From the NCBI GenBank assembly GCA_002506105.1, contig DAWU01000028.1, positions 78,080 through 142,079 on the forward strand: a DNA stretch of 64,000 bases, read 5' to 3'. The position numbers and the translations under genes are program-made. This DNA is from Methanolinea sp. UBA275 (lineage in GTDB: Archaea; Halobacteriota; Methanomicrobia; Methanomicrobiales; Methanospirillaceae). Below the pieces are notes generated by a model. The model worked only from the letters and a program-made list of their open reading frames with translations. It had not been told where the DNA came from and did not search any database. Shown here piece after piece: positions 42,793 through 52,130 of the stretch (position 1 is its first letter; each line of letters starts with the position of its first letter).

Positions 42793-43440
42793 TCATTCCA
42801 TCCTCTCATAATATGCCAAACTGCCACATCCGGCGCAATGAGTACCCTCCATCATGTTTTCGGGGACCTGCTCACCGCATGATGGGCAGGTGACTGAGGT
42901 CCACTTTTTCTTGTGGGTGACATTCATCTTAACTCTCTCGTAGGAGAGAATAGCTCTGCCTGCAGTAAGGATATCGTCGACCAGCTGCTTTTTCATTGTT
43001 GCAGGCTTGAACGAAGGGGTATTATCGTACCAGGCGGCGATGATGGGATATTTTTCCAATTTTTTCCGGTCTACATAGATACGGACACCCTCGGCTGCGT
43101 CCTTCGCAGAGAAGGGGGTGAGGGTTATTGCAAATTTACCGATGGGAAGAACCCGGAGCCTGTGGTTTCCTGTCGTGGCGTGCATAATGACCTGGGGAGG
43201 ATCGGGAAGACACTTTGGGGTTTCGCTGGTCACAAAAATCTTGTCGTCGGGTTTTTTCCCTATCAGGGAGAGTGCGTAGTCCACCATGAACACTCCGATG
43301 AGCATACCGGGAGCAGGATAGGTGTGGAAGTCGATGCATTTGCGGAAGGACTCCCGGAGTTCCTTAGAAAAGCCCATGGAATCCATCTTTTCAAGAAGTT
43401 CAGCGGAGGAATATTCTGGTATTGTCTGCATGCCCATCAT
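42793..43440 (-). CDS. fmdE: FmdE-family protein with C-terminal zinc ribbon
   Basis: 215-residue FmdE-type protein. The active-site-like segment is DFHTYPAPGMLIGVFMVDYAL; the C terminus is a zinc ribbon (CPSCGEQVP...CAGC). FmdE associates with molybdenum formylmethanofuran dehydrogenase, though its exact role is unclear. It is divergent from fdhA with a 478-base operator-rich spacer. Confidence 0.85.
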   Translation of the reverse strand: MMGMQTIPEYSSAELLEKMDSMGFSKELRESFRKCIDFHTYPAPGMLIGVFMVDYALSLIGKKPDDKIFVTSETPKCLPDPPQVIMHATTGNHRLRVLPIGKFAITLTPFSAKDAAEGVRIYVDRKKLEKYPIIAAWYDNTPSFKPATMKKQLVDDILTAGRAILSYERVKMNVTHKKKWTSVTCPSCGEQVPENMMEGTHCAGCGSLAYYERME

Positions 43441-43918
43441 GTAAGCATTAAATAGGATAAATATGCAACATGCGTTTTTAGTTAATAATGTAAAGTTTAC
43501 ATAATTTCCGCGCAGTGATTTGGACAGGTAATCGTAAGAAAGCGATGGATCTGCTCTTTTTTTAGCTGGGCGAGAAATAGGGCAAAAATGGATTCTATTA
43601 ATTTAACGAATTTTTTTTAAATCAAACTTGTAAAATTGTTTATTTTACAATGCTATGCATATAAATTTAATATAGTTAATTTTTTCTCTGGTTAAGGTAT
43701 ATCAGTGATTGTCAGGGGGGTTTGATGCCCTGTCCTGTATTCCGTATTGTTTCGTCCTGAAACAATACGCAATGGTTGGAAGGGGTGTGGAGAGATAATC
43801 CAGATTGGGTCTCCACTATCAACCTGACTTCAATGAACTATTTCCAAGGTGTGAACGGATGAAACTCCTGTCTTTCTTGAGGGGAGAACAATCTGGAACA
43901 GAGAAGGAGAACACTAGA
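43441..43918. promoter_or_regulatory. fmdE-fdhA intergenic region with palindromes
   Basis: Long AT-rich spacer with three inverted repeats. First, ATGTAAA-G-TTTACAT at 43488-43502. Second, TTGTAAAAT-TGTTT-ATTTTACAA at 43628-43650, perfect arms. Both share TGTAAA/TTTACA half-sites, a good candidate operator. A TATA-like ATATAAATTTAATATA follows at 43659-43674. Third, in the fdhA leader, CGTATTGTTTC-GTCCT-GAAACAATACG (43743-43769), a perfect 11-pair hairpin without a T-run. The fdhA leader is thus about 230 bases, unusually long for an archaeon. Confidence 0.6.
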
Positions 43919-45982
43919 ATGACAAAAGCATCTGGACCAATTCTAAAATATGTACCAACAACCTGCCCGTATTGCGGTGTTGGTTGTGGGCTCAACCTCG
44001 TGGTCAACGAGGGAAAAGTGGTAGGGGTTGAACCCTACAAGCGAAGCCCGATTAACGAGGGCAAGCTCTGTCCGAAGGGAATGACCTGCTGGGAACATGT
44101 TCACAGCCCCGACCGGCTCACAACGCCGAAGATCAAAAAGAACGGTAAGTTCGTCGACGCGACCTGGGACGAGGCTATCGACCTGGTTGCAAAAAAATTT
44201 AAGGAGATCTCTGACAAGCACGGCCCCAAAGCCCTGGGATTCCAGACCTCGTGCCGTACCGTGAACGAGGACTGCTACGCACTGCAAAAATTTGCACGGG
44301 TCGGTTTCCAGACCAACAACGTCGACAACTGCGCCCGTATCTGCCACGGACCTTCAGTCGCAGGGCTCTCGCTCTCATTCGGGTCCGGTGCAGCGACCAA
44401 CCCGTTCGAGGATGTCCTGAACGCTGACCTTATCGTCATGTGGGGTTCCAATGCAGTCGAGGCCCACCCGCTTGCCGGGCGCCGTGTCATGCAGGCCAAG
44501 AAGAAGGGAATCCCGATTGTCGTGGTTGACCCGCGTTTAAGTGCAACCGCACGGCTCGCCGACAAGTGGATCCGGTTCAACCCGTCGACTCACATTGCAC
44601 TTGCCAACAACATGATGTACTACATCATCAAGGAGGGGCTTGAGGACAAGGAGTTCATCAAGGAGCGTACAAAAGGCTTCGATGACCTGAAAAAGACGGT
44701 CGAGAAGTATGCTGACGCCACGAATATCCACGGTGTCCCGCAGGCGACGGTCAAGGAGTTTGCCCGCCAGTATGCAACGGCAAAGAACGCGGTCATCATC
44801 TACTGCCTCGGCATCACCGAGTTAACAACCGGTACCGACAATGTCCGTTCGATGGGCAATCTCTCGCTGCTCACAGGAAACATCGGTCGCCCGGGAGTTG
44901 GTGTCAACCCGCTCCGTGGTCAGAACAATGTGCAGGGTGCCTGCGACATGGGTGCATACCCGAACGTCTACTCAGGGTACCAGGCTGTCGCAGTTGCCGA
45001 CAACCGTGCCAAGATGGAGAAGGCATGGGGCATGAAGGAAGGTTCCCTGCCCGACTGGTATGGATCGACCCTCACAGAGCAGATAAACGATGCCGGCACC
45101 GTTGTCAAGGCAATGTATTTCCTCGGCCTGAATCCCACGGTCTCCTACCCCGACTCGAACCATGTGAGAGAGCAGCTGAAGAAGCTCGACTTCTGTGTCA
45201 TGCAGGATATCTTCTGGAACGAGAGCTGCGAGTATGCAGATGTAGTCCTGCCCGGCACCTGCTTTGCCGAGAAGGACGGGACGTTCACCAGCGGTGAGCG
45301 GCGTGTCAACCGTGTCCGCAAGGCTGTCGACGGCCCCGGTCAGTCGAAGTATGACTGGGAGATCATCGGCATGGTTGCCAAGAAGCTGGGCCTTAAGGGC
45401 TTTGACTGGAAGAGCGCCAAGGATGTCTGGGACGACATGCGTTCGGTGACCCCTGGCCAGTTCGGAGTAACCTACGAGAAGATCGAGAAGCCCGAAGCCA
45501 TTCACTGGCCCTGCCCGACCATCGAACACCCGGGAACCCCAATTCTGCATATCGGAAAGTTCTCTGCAGCAGATGGGAAGGGCACCATGTTCGGTCTCGA
45601 ATACAAAGCACCAGCGGAAGTCGCGGATGCACAATATCCGTACACGCTCATGACCGGGCGTGTAATCTTCCACTACCACACGAGGACCCAGACCGACCGT
45701 GCTGCACAATTGCACTATGAAGTACCGGAATCCTATATCCAGATCAACACACAGGATGCAAAACAGCTGGGTATCAAGGAAGGCGAGAAGATCAAGGTAT
45801 CAAGCCGCCGTGGTGAAACCATTACGAAGGCAAGGATATCCGACGACGTTGCTCCGAAAGTGCTCTACATGGCGATGCACTTCCAGAACGGTGCTAATAA
45901 CCTCACCAACACAGCCCTCGACCCGCTCTCCAAGATGCCAGAGTTGAAACACTGTGCTGTTAAAGTTGAGAAGGTGGCGTAA
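43919..45982 (+). CDS. fdhA: Formate dehydrogenase alpha subunit (F420-linked), copy 1
   Basis: Molybdo/tungstopterin catalytic subunit oxidising formate. CPYCGVGCGLNL with CPKG binds [4Fe-4S]; NCARICHGPSVAG carries the Cys metal ligand (no Sec). 687 residues. ATG at 43919 is chosen by GAAGGAGA ten bases upstream; an in-frame ATG at 43805 would add 38 residues of unlikely sequence. fdhB follows with no gap. FdhA-FdhB uses F420, and in Methanomicrobiales can also join the Hdr complex. Confidence 0.96.
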   Translation: MTKASGPILKYVPTTCPYCGVGCGLNLVVNEGKVVGVEPYKRSPINEGKLCPKGMTCWEHVHSPDRLTTPKIKKNGKFVDATWDEAIDLVAKKFKEISDKHGPKALGFQTSCRTVNEDCYALQKFARVGFQTNNVDNCARICHGPSVAGLSLSFGSGAATNPFEDVLNADLIVMWGSNAVEAHPLAGRRVMQAKKKGIPIVVVDPRLSATARLADKWIRFNPSTHIALANNMMYYIIKEGLEDKEFIKERTKGFDDLKKTVEKYADATNIHGVPQATVKEFARQYATAKNAVIIYCLGITELTTGTDNVRSMGNLSLLTGNIGRPGVGVNPLRGQNNVQGACDMGAYPNVYSGYQAVAVADNRAKMEKAWGMKEGSLPDWYGSTLTEQINDAGTVVKAMYFLGLNPTVSYPDSNHVREQLKKLDFCVMQDIFWNESCEYADVVLPGTCFAEKDGTFTSGERRVNRVRKAVDGPGQSKYDWEIIGMVAKKLGLKGFDWKSAKDVWDDMRSVTPGQFGVTYEKIEKPEAIHWPCPTIEHPGTPILHIGKFSAADGKGTMFGLEYKAPAEVADAQYPYTLMTGRVIFHYHTRTQTDRAAQLHYEVPESYIQINTQDAKQLGIKEGEKIKVSSRRGETITKARISDDVAPKVLYMAMHFQNGANNLTNTALDPLSKMPELKHCAVKVEKVA

Positions 45983-47134
45983 ATGGCAAAGAAAGGCGAT
46001 ATGCTCTATGCATGGACCAACGATGCCAACCTGGCAAAGAAGGCGGAATGCGGCGGTGCGGTCACCGAGCTTCTCAAGTATGCACTCGAGAGCAAGGCTG
46101 CTGATGCAGTGCTTGCCGTCAAACGCGGCGTTGACCTGTACGATGCGGTCCCGGTTATCGTGACCAATCCCAAGGACCTTGACGAGTGTGCCGGTTCGCT
46201 CCACTGCGGAACGCTCCTCCTCTCCAAACTGGTAATGGAGTACGCGCCCAAGATGTCCAGTAAGAAACTGGCGATGGTTGTCAAGGGCTGCGACCTGATG
46301 GGCCTTCTCGAGCTCTCAAAGCGCAAGCTGGTCAACCTTGACAACATCATCATGATCGGTGTCAACTGCGGAGGATCGGTCAGCCCGGTCGCTGCACGGA
46401 GAATGATCAAGGAGAAGTTTGGAGTCGACCCCAACACGGTCACCAAGGAAGAGATCGACAAGGGCCAGTTCATCATAGAGTACGAGGGAGGCCACAAGGG
46501 TATCTCCATGGATGAGCTCGAAGAGGCCGGTTATGGACGGAGGAGTAACTGCCGCCGCTGCAAACTCAAAGTCCCCCGCCAGGCGGACCTTGCATGCGGT
46601 AACTGGGGTGTCATAGGTGACAAGGCCGGAAAGGCGACTTTCGTCGAGGTCTGCTCAGACAAGGGTGCAAAACTTCTCGACGGAGCTGTCAAAGACAAGA
46701 AACTTACCACAGAACCGGCAAACCCCAAGGGTGTCGAGATCCGAGCCAAGGTCGAAGGTGCGATGTTCAAGCTTGGCGACAAGTGGCGCAAGCACGATTT
46801 CGAGGCACTCGCTCCCAACCTCTGGGATACCATCGCAAAGGAGACCGGGCGCTGCATGAAATGTTATGCGTGTATCGATCACTGTCCGGTGTGTGTCACT
46901 ATTGCTGACAAATGGAAACAGCCTGACATGATGGTCCGTGCAGGGTTCATCCCGGCAGACCCGATGTTCCACCTGCGCCGCTTTGCCCACATCTCTGACT
47001 CCTGCATCAATTGCGGACAGTGCGAAGAGGGATGTCCCTCGGAGATACCGCTTGCGCTCTTCTCGCACGCGATCAGGACTGAGGCCGACAAGTTCTTTGA
47101 GCCGAAGCTCGGGAAGTCAGCTTATACCAACTAA
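45983..47134 (+). CDS. fdhB: Formate dehydrogenase beta subunit (F420-reducing), copy 1
   Basis: FdhB resembles FrhB: it holds FAD and clusters and reduces F420. GRRSNCRRCKLKVPRQADLACGNWG is the family signature; C-terminal cluster motifs are CMKCYACIDHCPVC and CINCGQCEEGCP. 383 residues, about 30 shorter than copy 2; the region after CPVC (VTIADKWKQPD) lacks the extra Cys seen in copy 2. Starts directly at the fdhA stop. Confidence 0.95.
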   Translation: MAKKGDMLYAWTNDANLAKKAECGGAVTELLKYALESKAADAVLAVKRGVDLYDAVPVIVTNPKDLDECAGSLHCGTLLLSKLVMEYAPKMSSKKLAMVVKGCDLMGLLELSKRKLVNLDNIIMIGVNCGGSVSPVAARRMIKEKFGVDPNTVTKEEIDKGQFIIEYEGGHKGISMDELEEAGYGRRSNCRRCKLKVPRQADLACGNWGVIGDKAGKATFVEVCSDKGAKLLDGAVKDKKLTTEPANPKGVEIRAKVEGAMFKLGDKWRKHDFEALAPNLWDTIAKETGRCMKCYACIDHCPVCVTIADKWKQPDMMVRAGFIPADPMFHLRRFAHISDSCINCGQCEEGCPSEIPLALFSHAIRTEADKFFEPKLGKSAYTN

Positions 47135-47187
47135 CTTTTTCCCAGTGAAACTAAGGAACAAATCCCTTAATGGAGATGAATGAAACC

Positions 47188-47649
47188 ATGAAAACAGATG
47201 ATGCGAAGAAGATCATAGAAGACGCTATCAACAAGGAAATCGAGGCATACACGTTTTACCGTGGCGTTGCTGACAAGGTGAAGGATAAAGCATTAAAGGA
47301 GCTGTTCGCAGAGCTTGCCGGTGAAGAGAAGAAACACCGCGAGTTCCTGCAGGGAGTCCTTACAAAAGATGTCGCTAAGATGAAGTTTGATGCATCGCAT
47401 GACTACAAGGTGGGAGATAATCTTCCGACGCCTGACCTGAGTGTTAACATGAAACCTCTTGAAGGTCTTGTTGTCGCAATAAAGAAAGAGCTGGAAGCCA
47501 TGCAGATGTATACCCAGCTTGCGAAACTTGCCAAGGACACCGAAACGCAGTTCCTCTTTTCCCAACTGGCAAATATGGAACGCAGCCACAAGGCAAGACT
47601 AGAGGATATTTACACTAATATGGCGTTTCCAGAAAACGTCTGGGTGTAA
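47188..47649 (+). CDS. Rubrerythrin-like ferritin-fold diiron protein
   Basis: About 153 residues with a four-helix ferritin-like fold. Diiron ligands are in INKEIEAYTFYRG, AGEEKKHREFL, IKKELEAMQMYTQL and NMERSHKARLEDIY (E and ExxH pairs). It lacks the rubredoxin domain. Probably a peroxide-reducing protein that protects the oxygen-sensitive FdhAB; it follows fdhB by about 50 bases. GGAG at 47172-47175 fits the ATG at 47188; 47170 and 47176 are alternatives. Confidence 0.9.
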   Translation: MKTDDAKKIIEDAINKEIEAYTFYRGVADKVKDKALKELFAELAGEEKKHREFLQGVLTKDVAKMKFDASHDYKVGDNLPTPDLSVNMKPLEGLVVAIKKELEAMQMYTQLAKLAKDTETQFLFSQLANMERSHKARLEDIYTNMAFPENVWV

Positions 47650-47988
47650 ATTTATCATTAACATTTTTACTTGAAACAACAACCAGTGGGATAGGGCTGG
47701 AGGGATTCTCTCTCGTTCATGGTATTTTTCGGGACAATATGTGCCATGTATCCTGGACAGAACAATACTGCCTTGCTCCTGAACTCGGGAACTGACACAA
47801 TCAGGGTTCCGACCATGTTTGTTCTTCTTCTGGAAGTTCTCCATCCCCTTTTCCAGGGAGTAACTCATTATCCTTTTCTATTCCTGCGAAAATGTGCAAT
47901 GCGAAATCACTTACAGTATTTTCTGATCCTTCACCTTCAGTTGGATTCACCGCACGTTGCTGGCAAGGTAAACTTATGATCAGATCCT
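47650..47988. other. Gap after the rubrerythrin gene
   Basis: 339 bases holding no convincing gene. Two short minus-strand frames (about 47599-47868 and 47801-48019) lie downstream of the zinc-ribbon gene and could be its decayed continuation. Confidence 0.35.
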
Positions 47989-48555
47989 CTACGGGAAATC
48001 TCCAGACGTTTCTTTCCACGAAGCAGTATTACACGCCGCAAGCAGTGCAGAAGCATCTATCCGGCGGCCTTCTGGTAATCCCACAGCAAGAGAGGAGAGG
48101 GAAACAATTGACAGGGGAATCATGAAACCGAACATGTCTATTGCAGGAATCCGGGGTCGGGTATTTCGGGCATAGTTACGCACGCTCCATCGGTCTACGA
48201 CAATTCCCATCTCTTTAAGACAGGAGGACACACGGGAGTAAGGCATTGTTCCACCGAGCGTTACACAGAGGTCCACAACAGGAGACCCTATCCTTGTGCC
48301 AGGATAAAAAGGCTGATTGGCAAGAGAGACCTGTCCGCACTGGTGACAGATGAACCGCTTCACCAATACACTCACGACCCGCTTTTGCTCTTTCTCGATC
48401 ATTATTGCAAACTGCTTTTTTTTTACATCATACCCCGAAAGTTCCCCTCCACAGTGCGGGCAGGCTCCACACTCATCAAACAGAATCCTGTCGCACAGTA
48501 TGAGCGTTGTGAAGACAAGATCGGAAAGCAGTGGGGGTACTCGGCGTTTTTTCAA
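47989..48555 (-). CDS. Zinc-ribbon HTH protein, transposase-like
   Basis: 188-residue protein with two Cys pairs (ACPHCGGEL and ICHQCGQVS) forming a zinc ribbon, followed by a helix-turn-helix-like segment VVDLCVTLGGTMPYSRVSSCLKEMGIVVDRWSVRNYAR similar to the DNA-binding end of transposases. No catalytic DDE motif is seen. It might be the N-terminal part of a decayed transposase or a stand-alone regulator. It sits between the two fdhAB operons. Confidence 0.6.
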   Translation of the reverse strand: MKKRRVPPLLSDLVFTTLILCDRILFDECGACPHCGGELSGYDVKKKQFAIMIEKEQKRVVSVLVKRFICHQCGQVSLANQPFYPGTRIGSPVVDLCVTLGGTMPYSRVSSCLKEMGIVVDRWSVRNYARNTRPRIPAIDMFGFMIPLSIVSLSSLAVGLPEGRRIDASALLAACNTASWKETSGDFP

Positions 48556-48806
48556 GATAGCATCCCCCGTTCAAGGAAAGTGTGGAAGTCCTCACACTGG
48601 TACACCTTTCCATGTGCCATTGGTGTGGTCATATTTCCCCTGGATGCTTATAAACCCACTTCTGTTCACCAATTTTTGCAGAAACTTCAAAATCCTTATA
48701 TGGTATTTTGGTCAATATTCGGGTAATAACCAAATTCAATTGATAAAATGGCTATTAAAACCTGTTTTAATTAATAGGTTTTTGAGTGAATGTCGGTGAT
48801 CTTACC
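48556..48806 (+). promoter_or_regulatory. Promoter region of fdhA copy 2
   Basis: AT-rich. TATA-like CTTATAAACC near 48646 and CCTTATATGG near 48695. Inverted repeats ATTTTGGT (48705-48712)/ACCAAAT (48729-48735) and AAAACCT (48757-48763)/AGGTTTT (48776-48782). GGTGAT is placed six bases before the ATG. These elements differ from the fdhA copy 1 palindromes. Confidence 0.45.
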
Positions 48807-50873
48807 ATGAGTGACGAAAAAGCACCATTGAAATATACCGCGACAACCTGCCCGTATTGCGGAGTAGGCTGTGGCCTGAACCTCGTGTCCAAAGGGAACA
48901 CGCTGGTTGGTGTCGAACCCTATAAAAGGAGTCCAATCAATGAAGGGAAGCTCTGCCCGAAGGGTGCGACCTGCTGGGAAACCGTCCAGAAACCAGGCCG
49001 TCTTACGAAACCCCTGATCAAGAAGAACGGGAAATTCGAGGAAGCCACCTGGGACGAAGCCCTCGACCTGATTGTGAAGAAATTCACGGAGATATACAAG
49101 CAGGGCGGGCCCAAGGCGCTTGGTTTCCAGACATCCTGCCGTACTGTCAACGAGGACTGCTACGCGCTCCAGAAGTGGGCACGGTGCGGATTTTTAACCA
49201 ACAACGTTGATAATTGCGCCCGTATCTGCCACGGACCTTCTGTTGCAGGACTCTCTCTCTCATTCGGGTCCGGTGCAGCGACCAACCCATTCGAGGATGT
49301 CCTGAACTCTGACTTGATTGTCATGTGGGGTTCCAACGCAGTCGAGGCCCACCCGCTTGCCGGGCGCCGTGTCATGCAGGCTAAAAAGAGGGGTATCCCG
49401 ATTATCGTGGTTGACCCTCGGAAAAGTGCCACAGCACGGCTTGCCGACCAATGGATCCGGTTCAACCCTTCGACCCACATCGCACTTGCCAACAACATGA
49501 TGTATTACATCATCAAGGAAGGCCTCGAGGACAAGGAGTTCATCAAGGAGCGTACGAAAGGCTTCGATGACCTGAAAAAGACTGTTGAGAAGTATGCTGA
49601 TGCCACGAGCATCCACGGTGTCGACCAGGAAACGGTCAAGGAGTTTGCCCGTAAGTATGCGACGGCAAAGAACGCGGTCATCATCTACTGTCTCGGCATC
49701 ACCGAGTTAACCACCGGTACCGATAACGTCCGTTCGATGGGCAATCTCTCGCTACTTACCGGCAACATCGGTCGCCCCGGAGTCGGTGTCAACCCGCTCC
49801 GTGGGCAGAACAACGTCCAGGGTGCCTGCGACATGGGCGCATACCCGAACGTGTTCTCCGGGTACCAGGCTGTCGCAGTTGCCGACAACCGTGCCAAGCA
49901 TGAGAAGGCCTGGTTCCTCAAGGAGGGTTCGCTTCCGGATTGGTATGGCGTGACCCTGACCGAGCAGATCAACCAGGCTGGCGACCCGATCAAAGCGATG
50001 TATTTCCTGGGGCTGAACCCGACAGTCTCTTACCCTGATTCGAACCATGTACGTCGCCAGCTGGAAAAGCTCGATTTCTGCGTGATGCAGGATATCTACT
50101 GGAACGAGAGCTGCGAGTTCGCGGATGTTGTCCTGCCCGGCACATGCTTTGCCGAGAAGGACGGCACGTTCACCAGCGGAGAGCGGCGTGTCAACCGTGT
50201 CAGGAAAGCTGTCGACGGTCCCGGTGAGTCGAAGTACGACTGGGAGATCATCGCCATGCTCGCGAAGAAGATGGGCCTCAAGGGTTTTGACTGGAAAACT
50301 GCAAAGGACGTCTGGGACGACATGCGGGCAGTAACCCCGGGCCAGTTCGGTGTCACTTACGAGAAAATCGAGAAGCCTGAAGCAATCCACTGGCCCTGCC
50401 CCACCATCGAGCACCCGGGAACCCCCATCCTCCATATCGGGAAGTTCTCCGCAGCCGATGGCAAGGGAACGATGTTCGGCCTCGAGTACCGCCAGCCGGC
50501 GGAAGTTGCGGATGCAGAGTACCCGTTCACACTCATGACCGGGCGTGTAATCTTCCATTATCACACGAGGACCCAGACTGGCCGGTCCCCAACCCTGCAT
50601 TACGAGGTGCCTGAAAACTACGTCCAGCTCAATACGCAGGATGCAAAGGAGCTCGGTATTGCGCAGCACGAGAAGATCAAGGTGTCAAGCCGCCGTGGTG
50701 AATCCATCGCCATTGCACGGGTGACAGATGACGTGGCCCCGAAAGTCATGTACATGCCAATGCACTTCTACCAGGGTGCAAACCAGCTCACCAACACTGC
50801 ACTTGACCCCCTTTCCAAGATGCCGGAGCTCAAGCACTGTGCTGTCAAGGTCGAGAAGATCAAGGAGGCCTGA
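48807..50873 (+). CDS. fdhA: Formate dehydrogenase alpha subunit, copy 2
   Basis: Paralogue of the fdhA at 43919; very similar throughout, with long stretches nearly identical in protein (for example DKEFIKERTKGFDDLKKTVE). The [4Fe-4S] ligands CPYCGVGCGLNL and the Cys metal ligand in NCARICHGPS are intact. 688 residues. ATG at 48807 is chosen by GGTGAT. Followed by fdhB copy 2 after five bases. Two copies suggest different conditions or partners. Confidence 0.96.
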   Translation: MSDEKAPLKYTATTCPYCGVGCGLNLVSKGNTLVGVEPYKRSPINEGKLCPKGATCWETVQKPGRLTKPLIKKNGKFEEATWDEALDLIVKKFTEIYKQGGPKALGFQTSCRTVNEDCYALQKWARCGFLTNNVDNCARICHGPSVAGLSLSFGSGAATNPFEDVLNSDLIVMWGSNAVEAHPLAGRRVMQAKKRGIPIIVVDPRKSATARLADQWIRFNPSTHIALANNMMYYIIKEGLEDKEFIKERTKGFDDLKKTVEKYADATSIHGVDQETVKEFARKYATAKNAVIIYCLGITELTTGTDNVRSMGNLSLLTGNIGRPGVGVNPLRGQNNVQGACDMGAYPNVFSGYQAVAVADNRAKHEKAWFLKEGSLPDWYGVTLTEQINQAGDPIKAMYFLGLNPTVSYPDSNHVRRQLEKLDFCVMQDIYWNESCEFADVVLPGTCFAEKDGTFTSGERRVNRVRKAVDGPGESKYDWEIIAMLAKKMGLKGFDWKTAKDVWDDMRAVTPGQFGVTYEKIEKPEAIHWPCPTIEHPGTPILHIGKFSAADGKGTMFGLEYRQPAEVADAEYPFTLMTGRVIFHYHTRTQTGRSPTLHYEVPENYVQLNTQDAKELGIAQHEKIKVSSRRGESIAIARVTDDVAPKVMYMPMHFYQGANQLTNTALDPLSKMPELKHCAVKVEKIKEA

Positions 50874-50878
50874 GCGTC

Positions 50879-52126
50879 ATGACCAAGAAAGGCGATATGC
50901 TCTATTCATGGACCAATGACGCCGAGATCCAGAAGAAGGCGGAACTTGGCGGTGCCGTGACCACCCTGTGGAAGTATGCGCTCGAGTCCAAGATGGTCGA
51001 CGCTGTCTTTGTTGTGACTAGGGGTGTGGACCTCTATGATGCCAAACCGGTCCTGATCACCGATCCCAAGGATCTTGCCAGCACGGCCGGATCGCTCCAC
51101 TGCGGGACGCTTCTTTTGCCCAAGCTCATCAAGAAATTCTACAATGGGGCAAGGGACATGAAGATCGGTGTCACAGTCAAGGGCTGCGACATGATGGCGT
51201 TCTATGAACTCGCCAAGCGTCAGCAGGTGAATCTTGATAATATCATCATGATCGGTGTCAATTGCGGAGGCTCGGTCAGCCCGGTAGTTGCCCGGAAAAT
51301 GATCAAGGATAAGTTCGATGTTGATCCTGAAAAGGTGCACAAGGAAGAGATCGACAAAGGACAGTTCATCATCGAGTACGAGGGAGGACACAAAGGTATC
51401 TCTGTCGACGAACTCGAAGAGGCTGGCTATGGCCGAAGAAGTAATTGCCGCCGCTGCAAGCTCAAGATCCCCCGGCAGGCTGACCTTGCCTGTGGGAACT
51501 GGGGTGTTATCGGTCCCAAGGCTGGAAAGGCTACCTTTATCGAGGTCTGCTCCGAGAAGGGTGCGAACCTCCTTGACGGTGCGGTCAAGAAAGGGATACT
51601 CGCAACAGAGCCGGCTAATCCCAAGGGCATTGAGATCCGCGCAAAGGTCGAAAATGCGATGTACAAACTTGCCGACAAGTGGCGCAAGCACGATTTCGAG
51701 GCACTCGGCGAGGGCAAGGACCGCCTGAATAAGATCATGACCGAAACCTCCCGCTGCATCAAGTGCTACCAGTGCATTGAGGAATGCCCCATCTGTTACT
51801 GCGTGGAATGCACGACCAAGAATCCCACGTATGTTCCGCCCGGGGAACTCCCTGTCAGCTTCATGTTCCACCTCATAAGATACGCCCATATTGCGGACTC
51901 CTGTGTGAACTGCGGGCAGTGCGAGGAGGTCTGTGCCGCCGAGATACCGAATGCACTCTTTATGCACTCCCAGCAGGTTGAGCTCGAGAAGATGTTCGGA
52001 CATACCCCTGGTGTTAGCATGGAACTGCCGCTCCTGGCATATGTTGAGGAGAAAGAAGAGCGATTAAGGCTCCACAACACCGGAAGCGACATGATCTACG
52101 AGAACGTATTTAGTCCGGTCAAGTAG
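50879..52126 (+). CDS. fdhB: Formate dehydrogenase beta subunit, copy 2
   Basis: 415 residues. Shares the F420-binding core with copy 1 (GRRSNCRRCKLKIPRQADLACGNWG). The C-terminal region has CIKCYQCIEECPICYCVEC, with two extra Cys in the first cluster site compared with copy 1, and then CVNCGQCEEVCAAE. A C-terminal tail of ~25 residues (KEERLRLHNTGSDMIYENVF) resembles the HdrC/FdhB tails seen where FdhB contacts heterodisulfide reductase. A T-rich terminator follows (52138-52150). Confidence 0.95.
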   Translation: MTKKGDMLYSWTNDAEIQKKAELGGAVTTLWKYALESKMVDAVFVVTRGVDLYDAKPVLITDPKDLASTAGSLHCGTLLLPKLIKKFYNGARDMKIGVTVKGCDMMAFYELAKRQQVNLDNIIMIGVNCGGSVSPVVARKMIKDKFDVDPEKVHKEEIDKGQFIIEYEGGHKGISVDELEEAGYGRRSNCRRCKLKIPRQADLACGNWGVIGPKAGKATFIEVCSEKGANLLDGAVKKGILATEPANPKGIEIRAKVENAMYKLADKWRKHDFEALGEGKDRLNKIMTETSRCIKCYQCIEECPICYCVECTTKNPTYVPPGELPVSFMFHLIRYAHIADSCVNCGQCEEVCAAEIPNALFMHSQQVELEKMFGHTPGVSMELPLLAYVEEKEERLRLHNTGSDMIYENVFSPVK

Positions 52127-52130
52127 CACT

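Noticed and set aside
49752..50669. Long open frame (305 codons) on the minus strand opposite fdhA copy 2
   Set aside because: It is the codon-bias shadow of fdhA; the same happens opposite copy 1 (44972-45715). No homologous protein pattern is visible.
50906..52003. 365-codon open frame opposite fdhB copy 2
   Set aside because: Shadow of fdhB, which has intact cluster motifs and a proper start; the antisense protein has no recognisable domain.
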